Below are positions 1-5,717 of a DNA stretch of 5,717 nucleotides, in pieces. This stretch comes from an uncultured Bacteroidota bacterium (GTDB lineage: Bacteria; Bacteroidota; Bacteroidia; Chitinophagales; Chitinophagaceae), in assembly GCA_903933765.1 (NCBI GenBank), contig CAIZLI010000101.1:1-5717 (forward strand). Direction: 5' to 3'. The translations under genes were made by a program, and so were the position numbers. Each line of letters begins with the position of its first letter. The first letter of the stretch is position 1. The notes beneath the pieces were generated by a model that saw nothing but the letters and a program-made list of their open reading frames with translations, made no database searches and had not been told where the DNA came from.

Positions 1-69
1 CCATTTGAGATAAGCAGTGTTTTATTCTTAAGTGCGATGGTTGGCGCAGTCATCATTGGAAAAAAATAA
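1..69 (+). CDS. nuoJ: NADH-quinone oxidoreductase subunit J, C-terminal end (partial)
   Basis: This is an open frame entering from the left edge in frame 1 and ending at TAA 67-69, giving 22 residues: PFEISSVLFLSAMVGAVIIG followed by two lysines. The PFE(I/V)xSVLxLxAMxGAVxxxKK pattern is the usual end of NuoJ, where the last membrane helix finishes in a short lysine-rich cytoplasmic tail. NuoJ is a small membrane subunit of complex I beside NuoK; its helix 3 is implicated in coupling quinone reduction to proton movement, but that part lies outside the window. The assignment rests on this short tail plus the position directly before nuoK, which is where nuoJ lies in nearly all bacterial nuo operons. 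The stop is 21 bases before the nuoK start. Confidence 0.87.
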   Translation, partial: PFEISSVLFLSAMVGAVIIGKK

Positions 70-90
70 TTATAAATAAAATCATTAGAG

Positions 91-426
91 ATGTCTATAC
101 AGTATTATATCATTTTATGTTTGACTTTGTTTAGCATTGGAGTTGTTGGGGTATTAACACGCCGTAACGCGATTATCGTGTTCATGTGCATTGAATTAAT
201 GTTAAACGCAGTGAACTTATTATTAGTGGCATTTTCAAAAATGTACCATGGAGCGGCCTTACAAAGTGCAGCCAATACCACAGCAGGCATTGATGCACAA
301 ATTTTTGTGTTCTTTATCATGGTGGTTGCTGCGGCTGAGGTGAGTGTGGGATTGGCCATCATTGTCATGATGTACCGCAATACACATTCTGTAGACATCA
401 ATTTCTTAAACAGATTAAAGAATTAA
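91..426 (+). CDS. nuoK: NADH-quinone oxidoreductase subunit K
   Basis: NuoK is a three-helix membrane subunit of complex I, homologous to MrpC and mitochondrial ND4L, that helps carry the charged axis between the quinone site and the proton channels. Helices lie at about residues 5-23, 27-48 and 70-94. The two conserved membrane glutamates are present: E35 in [11 protein letters not shown] and E83 in [12 protein letters not shown], matching E36 and E72 of the E. coli protein. The RRN motif at 24-26 and a C-terminal tail with the DIN motif are also typical. At 111 residues it is about 11 longer than E. coli NuoK; the extra length is in the loop between helices 2 and 3 (about residues 49-69). 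ATG 91 is the first start after an in-frame TAA at 73-75, and TTAGAG just before it is at best a poor ribosome site. The stop is 6 bases before nuoL. Confidence 0.97.
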   Translation: MSIQYYIILCLTLFSIGVVGVLTRRNAIIVFMCIELMLNAVNLLLVAFSKMYHGAALQSAANTTAGIDAQIFVFFIMVVAAAEVSVGLAIIVMMYRNTHSVDINFLNRLKN

Positions 427-432
427 TTCCAC

Positions 433-2346
433 ATGAAAACAATAATAGGATTGATCGTTTTATGGCCCTTGGCTGGATTTTTATTGAACGGTTTAGGTCG
501 CAATATTTGGAGTAAAAAAACTATTGCCACACAAGCTACTGGCTATATTTTTGCCTCTTTTGTGTTTAGTTTAATTGCTTTTTGGAATGTACAAGAACAA
601 GGCGCCATCACGGTGCACTATTTTGACTTCATCAATACAAGCACGGTTAAAATTCCTTTTGACTTTAGGGTGGATGCATTGTCAAGTTTATTTTTATTAG
701 TCATTACTGGCGTAGGTACATTGATTCATTTGTACTCATCGGCTTATATGCATGAAGAAACTGCACCACATTATGCACGTTACTTTGCCTATTTGAACCT
801 ATTTATTTTCTCCATGCTTTTATTGGTATTGGGAGATAATTATGTGATTATGTTTATAGGCTGGGAGGGTGTAGGCTTATGTTCCTATTTATTGATTGGT
901 TATTGGTTTACCAATACTACTTATAACAATGCTGCTAAGAAAGCATTTATCATGAACAGAATTGGTGACCTAGGTTTTTTATTAGCCATCTTTTGGCTGA
1001 TTGTGAAATTAGGCACAGTGAGTTACGGAGAAGTGTTAACTGCAGAAAGTTTAGCAAAATTATCTAGTACAGATATTACAGCGATTACATTATTATTATT
1101 TGTAGGTGCGATGGGTAAGAGTGCTCAAATACCATTGTATACTTGGTTGCCTGATGCGATGGCTGGTCCAACTCCAGTTTCTGCATTGATCCACGCCGCA
1201 ACGATGGTGACTGCGGGTATTTACATGATCACTAGAACAAATATTTTTTATACGCATAGTGAGATTGCACAAACAGTGGTTGCGATCATTGGTATCAGTA
1301 CTGCTTTATTAGCAGCTACGATTGCGATCAAACAAAATGACATCAAAAAAGTATTGGCTTATTCTACGGTAAGTCAATTAGGTTATATGTTTCTTGGATT
1401 GGGTGTAGGTGCTTATTCAGGTGCTGTATTCCATGTGATTACCCATGCCTTCTTCAAAGCATTGTTGTTCTTAGCTGCTGGTTCTGTGATTCACGCCATG
1501 CACCATGAGCAGGATATTCGTAAGATGGGTGGATTGAAATCCAAATTACCTATCACGCATTTAACTTTCTTAATAGGATGTATTGCAATTGCTGGAGTAC
1601 CTCCATTTAGTGGATTCTTCTCTAAAGATGAAATCTTAGCTGCAGCTTATGCAAAAAATCCGATTTATTGGTTCCTAGGATTGGTTGGTGCAGCGATGAC
1701 CGCATTTTATATGTTCCGTTTATATGCCACTACTTTCTTGGGACAATTTAGAGGTACAGAAGCACAAGCAAGTCATTTACATGAGAGCCCAATCAGTATG
1801 ACTTTGCCATTGATCATCTTAGCAGTATTAAGCGCTGTGGGTGGTGCGATGGGTGTGCCAGAAATATTAGGTGGACATCATTGGTTAAGCCATCATTTAT
1901 CAAGCATCATAGGCGCTGAACATGCATTGCATTTATCACATACGACGGAGTGGATTTTAATGGGTAGTTCTGTGACGATTGCGGTAGTAGCTTTATTGAT
2001 TGCCATTGGCAAATACAGTAAACATGCAGACGGCGAACCACAAACTGCATTGGGTAAATTTTTATACAATAAGTGGTTGGTGGATGAATTATATGAAAAG
2101 GCAATTGTACAACCATTGCATCGTTTTGCTGGCTTCTTGAAAGAGGTGGTGGAGAAAAATGTGATTGATGGGCTTGTGAATGGCACAGGAAAATTAGTAC
2201 AGTACGGGGCAAGACAAACTCGTTTAATGCAGAGTGGTCAAGTAGGGTATTATATTTTATTTATGGTGTTGAGTATTGTATTGTTATTCCTTATCTGGTT
2301 TAATGATCTTGCCATCACTCGTTTTTTACATAATTTGATTCAATAA
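433..2346 (+). CDS. nuoL: NADH-quinone oxidoreductase subunit L
   Basis: NuoL is the distal antiporter-like subunit of the complex I membrane arm and forms one of its proton channels. The 637-residue length fits the family (E. coli 613). Channel residues line up almost one for one with E. coli: E145 in WEGVG, D179 in NRIGD, K229 in GAMGKSAQ, H254 in SALIHAATM, D303 and K305 in QNDIKKVLAYS, H334, H338 and K342 in HVITHAFFKA, and K398-D399 in FFSKDE. The C-terminal part has the usual NKWLVDELYEK segment (about 546-556), then a long amphipathic stretch (about 560-600) matching the lateral helix that runs along NuoM and NuoN, then the anchoring last helix (about 605-622). ATG 433 is the first start after the nuoK stop, which is in the same frame. 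A histidine-rich loop lies at 482-503. The gene is intact. Confidence 0.98.
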   Translation: MKTIIGLIVLWPLAGFLLNGLGRNIWSKKTIATQATGYIFASFVFSLIAFWNVQEQGAITVHYFDFINTSTVKIPFDFRVDALSSLFLLVITGVGTLIHLYSSAYMHEETAPHYARYFAYLNLFIFSMLLLVLGDNYVIMFIGWEGVGLCSYLLIGYWFTNTTYNNAAKKAFIMNRIGDLGFLLAIFWLIVKLGTVSYGEVLTAESLAKLSSTDITAITLLLFVGAMGKSAQIPLYTWLPDAMAGPTPVSALIHAATMVTAGIYMITRTNIFYTHSEIAQTVVAIIGISTALLAATIAIKQNDIKKVLAYSTVSQLGYMFLGLGVGAYSGAVFHVITHAFFKALLFLAAGSVIHAMHHEQDIRKMGGLKSKLPITHLTFLIGCIAIAGVPPFSGFFSKDEILAAAYAKNPIYWFLGLVGAAMTAFYMFRLYATTFLGQFRGTEAQASHLHESPISMTLPLIILAVLSAVGGAMGVPEILGGHHWLSHHLSSIIGAEHALHLSHTTEWILMGSSVTIAVVALLIAIGKYSKHADGEPQTALGKFLYNKWLVDELYEKAIVQPLHRFAGFLKEVVEKNVIDGLVNGTGKLVQYGARQTRLMQSGQVGYYILFMVLSIVLLFLIWFNDLAITRFLHNLIQ

Positions 2347-2359
2347 ATTTATAGCAATA

Positions 2360-3781
2360 ATGGTATTACTTTCAATTCTATCTATTCCGTTTATCGCAGC
2401 AATCATTTTGCTTTTTGTTAAACACAATGAAAAGGCAAACTATATTGCGATAGCATCAACTGGCATCACATTGGCACTTGCATTGAATATTGCATTCAAT
2501 GGAGCCGCTAATTTTGATGCAAGCTGGATATCAAGTATCAATGCAAGATTTGTTTTAACAGCAGATGGCTTAGCTAAAATTTTACTTTTATTGACTGGCA
2601 TAAGTTTCCCAGCCATCTTTATAGCGACTTCTAAAAATGAAATAAAAAATAGGGCTCAATTTTTATCATTGATGTTATTTACGCAAACAGGATTACTGGG
2701 TGTGTTTTTAGCGGGTGATGCTTTGTTGTTTTATTTCTTCTGGGAATTAGCATTGATCCCAGTGTATTTTCTTTGTTCAATTTGGGGAGGAGAGAAGCGT
2801 ATTGCAGTGACTTTTAAATTCTTTATTTATACTTTTTTAGGATCTTTATTCATGTTGATTGGTATTATTTTGGTCTACACACATACGGCTGATCAAAGTT
2901 TTGCGATACAATCATTCAAAGAAGCTAGTCTAAGTGGGGGACAGCAATTAACTGCATTTGCTTTATTCTTCACAGCTTTTGCAATTAAGATGCCCATCTT
3001 CCCATTACATACATGGCAGCCTGATGCTTACGAACAATCCCCTACTGCAGTTACAATGGTATTGAGTGCGGTGATGGTTAAAATGGGCTTGTATGGTGTA
3101 ATGAGATGGTTGATGCCTTTATTCCCAGATGCATTTGCCGCGCATTCAAATTTTGTAGTGATCCTTTCTGTGATCGGCATTTTATATGCATCATTTATTG
3201 CTATTCGTCAAGACGATATGAAGCGATTGATTGCTTATTCTAGTATTGCGCATATTGGATTGATGAGCGCAGCTTTATTTGCTAATAACGAAATAGGCGC
3301 TCAAGGTGTTTTGATACAATTATTCTCGCACGGCGTGAATGTATTAGGTCTTTGGATCATTGCCGACATCATTGAACAACAAACTGGCACAAGGTCTTTG
3401 AAAGAGATGGGGGGCCTTGCTAAACAAAACCCAACCTTGGCTATTTTGCTTGTAGGATTTGCATTTGCAAATATTGCATTGCCATTAACCAATGCATTTA
3501 TAGGCGAGTTTTTAATGTTCAATAGTTTATTCCAATTTAAACCTTGGATTGCTGCAGCTGCGGGTGTAAGTGTGGTATTGGCTGCTATTTATACATTGAA
3601 TATGGTTCAAAAATGTGCGTATGGCGAACTGAGTGAAAAAATGAGCAAGATGCAAGCGCCGAATATGCCTGCACAATTTGTATTGATCGTATTGTTGATT
3701 GTGGTGATCATTTCTGGAGTATATCCTGCTCCTTTATTTGATTTAACTGCAGATACATTACAACAATTGTTTATCAAATAA
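2360..3781 (+). CDS. nuoM: NADH-quinone oxidoreductase subunit M
   Basis: NuoM is the middle antiporter-like subunit of the complex I membrane arm, between NuoL and NuoN, with its own proton channel. Conserved features are E129 in FFWELALIPVYFL (E. coli E144), K210 and H217 in AFAIKMPIFPLHTWQPDAY (E. coli K234), K241 in MVKMGLYGVMRW (E. coli K265), the DDMKRLIAYSSIAHIG segment at 285-300, H324 in FSHGVNVLG, and E383 in FIGEF (E. coli E407). Having glutamate at this last position, where NuoL and NuoN have lysine, separates NuoM from its paralogues. At 473 residues it is shorter than E. coli NuoM (509) but complete at both ends. No Shine-Dalgarno is visible before ATG 2360; an in-frame TGA at 2336-2338 limits any upstream extension, and no other ATG lies between. 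It follows nuoL by 13 bases. Confidence 0.97.
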   Translation: MVLLSILSIPFIAAIILLFVKHNEKANYIAIASTGITLALALNIAFNGAANFDASWISSINARFVLTADGLAKILLLLTGISFPAIFIATSKNEIKNRAQFLSLMLFTQTGLLGVFLAGDALLFYFFWELALIPVYFLCSIWGGEKRIAVTFKFFIYTFLGSLFMLIGIILVYTHTADQSFAIQSFKEASLSGGQQLTAFALFFTAFAIKMPIFPLHTWQPDAYEQSPTAVTMVLSAVMVKMGLYGVMRWLMPLFPDAFAAHSNFVVILSVIGILYASFIAIRQDDMKRLIAYSSIAHIGLMSAALFANNEIGAQGVLIQLFSHGVNVLGLWIIADIIEQQTGTRSLKEMGGLAKQNPTLAILLVGFAFANIALPLTNAFIGEFLMFNSLFQFKPWIAAAAGVSVVLAAIYTLNMVQKCAYGELSEKMSKMQAPNMPAQFVLIVLLIVVIISGVYPAPLFDLTADTLQQLFIK

Positions 3782-3796
3782 TTAAATGAATTTATA

Positions 3797-5182
3797 ATGA
3801 ACGCAATTATTGCTTCGGCTTTATTAGGTGTATTAATGATGTTTGCTTCTTGGATCTTTGACAATGAGAAAACGCATACACGCATTGCATTAGTAGGACT
3901 CTTGGCCTTAATTGTAGCCAATGTTTTACAATTAAATGGCATTTATACGATTCCGGTAGATTACAAAGGCTTGCTTGCTTTTACACAGTTTGGTTTATAT
4001 GTGAATACCATTTTATTTATTTTAACCTTCTTATATGTATGGTTAAATGGAGATGAGATTGCTAAAATTGGTAACCATGCAGCAGATTTTTATGCTTTAT
4101 TTTTCTTTATTCTATGTGGTGCTAGCATTTTAACTTCTTTCAATAATTTACTAATGTTATTTATTGGCGTTGAAATTTTATCCATCCCTTTGTATATCCT
4201 AACTGGTGCAGATAAAAAGAATTTAAACAGCAACGAAGCAGCCTTGAAATATTTTTTAATGGGGGCGTTTTCTACAGGCATTTTTTTATTAGGCATTACA
4301 TTTATCTATGGTGCAACAGGCACCTTCCAATTGATCGCGCCAACAGTCAATCCAGCAAATGGTATGGTGAGAGAGCAACTCATGCAATCTGCTGGCTTAA
4401 TTTTAATTTTTGTTTCATTTAATTTTAAAGTTTCTGCAGCGCCGTTTCATTTCTGGACACCAGACGTATATGATGGCGCTCCAACTGTGTTCACCTCCTT
4501 TATGGCGACCATAGTGAAAGCCACAGCAATCATTGCATTTGTTGTCTTATTTCATAGTCAATATAAAGCACTAGGCTATGCATGGGAACTATTGTTAACT
4601 TTTGTGTTGATCTCCACTTTGTTTGTAGGCAATATCACTGCTGTTTTTCAGCGTAGTGTAAAGCGTATGTTGGCTTATTCAAGTATTGCACAAGTAGGAT
4701 TTATGCTTTTTGCTTTATATGGTCCAACCAATTTTGCCAACGAAGGGATCTTGCTTTATATCATGGCTTATTCAGTAGCAAGCATTGGCTTGTTTGGGGT
4801 ATTGATTAAAATGAAAGACTACAGTTTTGAAGCCTTCAATGGTTTAGCTAAAAAAGAACCATTGATAGCGGCAATGACAACTATATTCTTATTGTCATTA
4901 GCAGGTATTCCGCTTACTGGCGGATTCTTTGCTAAGTATTATATGTTGAATGCTGCTGTACAATCAGGCATTGGACTTTGGTTGGTTGCCTTAGCCATTC
5001 TTTTTGCAGCTGTAAGTATCTACTATTATTTCAAATTGATCCAAGCCATGTATTTTGTGGAAGGTGCACCAGCAATGCATGAAGTGGAGCAGGGGTATAA
5101 GTACAAATTACTTGTTTTTGCAATTTTGATACTTGCTTTAGGTATTTTACCCAATGTATTCCTCTCTTATCTTTACTTTTAG
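3797..5182 (+). CDS. nuoN: NADH-quinone oxidoreductase subunit N
   Basis: NuoN is the antiporter-like subunit nearest the NuoK/NuoJ side of the complex I membrane arm, and usually the last gene of the nuo operon. Channel residues are present: E126 in FIGVEILSIPLYIL, K151 in AALKYFLMGAFS, K211 in FNFKVSAAPFHFWTPDVYDG (E. coli K217), K241 in ATIVKATA (E. coli K247), K289 in SVKRMLAYSS, and K380 in GGFFAKYY (E. coli K395). The PFHFWTPDVYDGAPT wording is characteristic of NuoN rather than NuoL or NuoM. The 461-residue length is close to E. coli NuoN (485), and the protein is almost wholly membrane-embedded. The nuoM stop is in the same frame 15 bases upstream, and ATG 3797 is the first in-frame start after it. 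No Shine-Dalgarno is visible; the leader is A/T-rich. A three-codon ORF ends on this start codon. Confidence 0.97.
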   Translation: MNAIIASALLGVLMMFASWIFDNEKTHTRIALVGLLALIVANVLQLNGIYTIPVDYKGLLAFTQFGLYVNTILFILTFLYVWLNGDEIAKIGNHAADFYALFFFILCGASILTSFNNLLMLFIGVEILSIPLYILTGADKKNLNSNEAALKYFLMGAFSTGIFLLGITFIYGATGTFQLIAPTVNPANGMVREQLMQSAGLILIFVSFNFKVSAAPFHFWTPDVYDGAPTVFTSFMATIVKATAIIAFVVLFHSQYKALGYAWELLLTFVLISTLFVGNITAVFQRSVKRMLAYSSIAQVGFMLFALYGPTNFANEGILLYIMAYSVASIGLFGVLIKMKDYSFEAFNGLAKKEPLIAAMTTIFLLSLAGIPLTGGFFAKYYMLNAAVQSGIGLWLVALAILFAAVSIYYYFKLIQAMYFVEGAPAMHEVEQGYKYKLLVFAILILALGILPNVFLSYLYF

Positions 5183-5205
5183 CCGTTCCTCAATAAGTTT
5201 TGTAT

Positions 5206-5222
5206 ATAAGGTGGTACCTTAT
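5206..5222. repeat. Short perfect inverted repeat downstream of nuoN
   Basis: ATAAGGT (5206-5212) and ACCTTAT (5216-5222) are exact reverse complements separated by three bases (GGT). It begins 24 bases after the nuoN stop. The stem is short and mostly A-T and no run of T follows, so it is a poor candidate for an intrinsic terminator on its own. It could be a weak 3' hairpin of the nuo transcript, an operator half-site pair for the next gene, or chance. Confidence 0.35.
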
Positions 5223-5225
5223 CCA

Positions 5226-5250
5226 ATCTGTCCTACCTTTAGGCACAGAT
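5226..5250 (+). promoter_or_regulatory. Hairpin in the leader of the permease gene, or weak nuo terminator
   Basis: ATCTGTCCTA (5226-5235) pairs with TAGG (5240-5243) plus ACAGAT (5245-5250) across a four-base loop (CCTT), leaving one bulged C at 5244. This gives a ten-pair stem, four pairs of it G-C. It lies between the nuoN stop and the permease ATG, ending 11 bases before that ATG. A short run of T (5258-5261) follows after eight bases, which is too far and too short for a textbook intrinsic terminator. The hairpin is seen in the sequence; any role in ending the nuo message or in controlling permease translation is inference. Confidence 0.4.
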
Positions 5251-5258
5251 AAACAGAT
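5245..5258 (+). repeat. Tandem ACAGAT direct repeat before the permease start
   Basis: ACAGAT occurs at 5245-5250 and again at 5253-5258 with AA between, the second copy ending three bases before ATG 5262. The first copy forms the 3' arm of the hairpin at 5226-5250; the second could pair with the same ATCTGT arm instead. Two six-base copies can arise by chance, so function is uncertain. Confidence 0.3.
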
Positions 5259-5261
5259 TTT

Positions 5262-5717
5262 ATGACCTTACAGGACTCATTTATATTGGCTTGGCGCACT
5301 GTTAAAGGCAATAAGCTAAGAACTAGTATTACCGTCGCAATTATTGCTTTTGGTATCATGGCGCTTATTGGCATCATTACTGCGATCTCAGCTATGAATC
5401 AAAGTTTGAAGGAGAACTTCTCTTTCATGGGCGCGAATGCATTTACTATAAGATACAAGGAAATGAATGCAAGGATGGGTGGACCACCAGAGGGCGAAGC
5501 ATTTTCTAAAACCAAGAAAGGGCAGAAAGAAAAAAAATCAAATTTAGACAAGCCATTTAAATTAGAAGAATCACTCTATTTTAAAAATAATTATAGTTTC
5601 AATAGAGCCCAAGTAAGTGTGTATAGAAGAGCAAGTGGGGGCAATGAAATAGTCTATAAAAATTTAAAAACGAATCCACAAATTGGCATGTGGGGTGCAG
5701 ATGAAAATTATTTAGCA
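5262..5717 (+). CDS. ABC transporter permease, MacB/FtsX type (N-terminal part, runs off the window)
   Basis: The frame stays open for 152 codons to the right edge. The N-terminus reads as a FtsX/MacB-type permease: a short amphipathic cytoplasmic start with AWRTVKGNKLRTS (residues 10-22), then a first membrane helix at about 23-45 rich in Ile, Ala and Gly. The segment after it should be the start of the periplasmic (MacB_PCD-like) domain, and GANAFTIRY at 57-65 resembles the 'MGxNxFxI' stretch common there. Such permeases work with a separate ATPase to move or extract molecules at the cell envelope, for example lipoproteins, peptides or antibiotics; the substrate cannot be told here. Residues 67-100 are strongly hydrophilic and lysine-rich. 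ATG 5262 is the first start after an in-frame TAA at 5250-5252 and matches the family's usual beginning; no Shine-Dalgarno is visible. The gene is 79 bases after nuoN and functionally unrelated to it. Whether it is intact beyond the edge is unknown. Confidence 0.88.
   Translation, partial: MTLQDSFILAWRTVKGNKLRTSITVAIIAFGIMALIGIITAISAMNQSLKENFSFMGANAFTIRYKEMNARMGGPPEGEAFSKTKKGQKEKKSNLDKPFKLEESLYFKNNYSFNRAQVSVYRRASGGNEIVYKNLKTNPQIGMWGADENYLA

Noticed and set aside
105..401. 98-codon open frame on the - strand opposite nuoK
   Set aside because: It lies wholly within a clearly conserved gene, has no recognisable domain, and is best explained as a shadow of nuoK codon composition.
1893..2212. Two overlapping - strand open frames opposite the 3' part of nuoL
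   Set aside because: They overlap each other in different frames, are cysteine-, histidine- and proline-rich in the manner of antisense shadows, and lie under a conserved region of NuoL.
3607..3942. 111-codon open frame on the - strand across the nuoM-nuoN junction
   Set aside because: It overlaps conserved coding sequence of both genes, its translation shows no family resemblance, and I see no promoter or start context for it.
433..5182. An Mrp-type Na+/H+ antiporter operon instead of complex I
   Set aside because: Although the large subunits are homologous, the J-K-L-M-N order, the three consecutive antiporter-like subunits, the C-terminal lateral helix of NuoL and the NuoN-specific PFHFWTPDVYDG motif fit complex I.
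5199..5241. Possible Bacteroidota promoter: TTTG at 5199-5202 with TACCTTTA at 5234-5241
   Set aside because: The -7-like element misses the final G and the spacing between the two is 31 bases, well above the roughly 19-21 expected. The closer alternatives (TACCTTAT at 5215, TATCCAAT at 5220) match poorly.

Overview
The window is the 3' end of a respiratory complex I (NADH-quinone oxidoreductase, nuo) operon, followed by the start of an unrelated gene. All genes are on the + strand. In order they are: the last 22 codons of nuoJ, complete nuoK, nuoL, nuoM and nuoN, a 79-base gap, and the first 152 codons of an ABC-transporter permease of the MacB/FtsX type that runs off the right edge. The four complete nuo genes and the nuoJ tail are separated by only 6 to 21 bases and have no terminator between them, so they read as one transcription unit. 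The rest of the operon (nuoA to nuoI or equivalent) would lie to the left.

The nuo genes encode most of the proton-pumping membrane arm of complex I. NuoL, NuoM and NuoN are the three antiporter-like subunits. NuoK and NuoJ lie between them and the quinone module and carry part of the line of charged residues along the membrane. I located the expected channel residues (glutamate and lysines) in each subunit and found none missing, so the arm looks functional. The J-K-L-M-N order with three consecutive antiporter-like subunits favours complex I over an Mrp antiporter, whose subunits are homologous.

The organism looks like a member of the Bacteroidota, possibly of the Chitinophagaceae. The DNA is AT-rich, the starts lack clear Shine-Dalgarno sequences and sit in A/T-rich leaders, and the wording of the Nuo proteins (for example RRNAI and [17 protein letters not shown] in NuoK, and the NuoM region around FSHGVNVLGLW) resembles that phylum. 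The phylum is a fairly confident inference; the family is a guess.

The only non-coding stretch of note is the nuoN-permease gap. It holds two small inverted repeats and a tandem ACAGAT motif just before the permease start. I see no RNA genes, mobile elements, CRISPR or integration signs. I found no convincing new biological system: this is mostly conserved housekeeping sequence, and the findings listed are modest.
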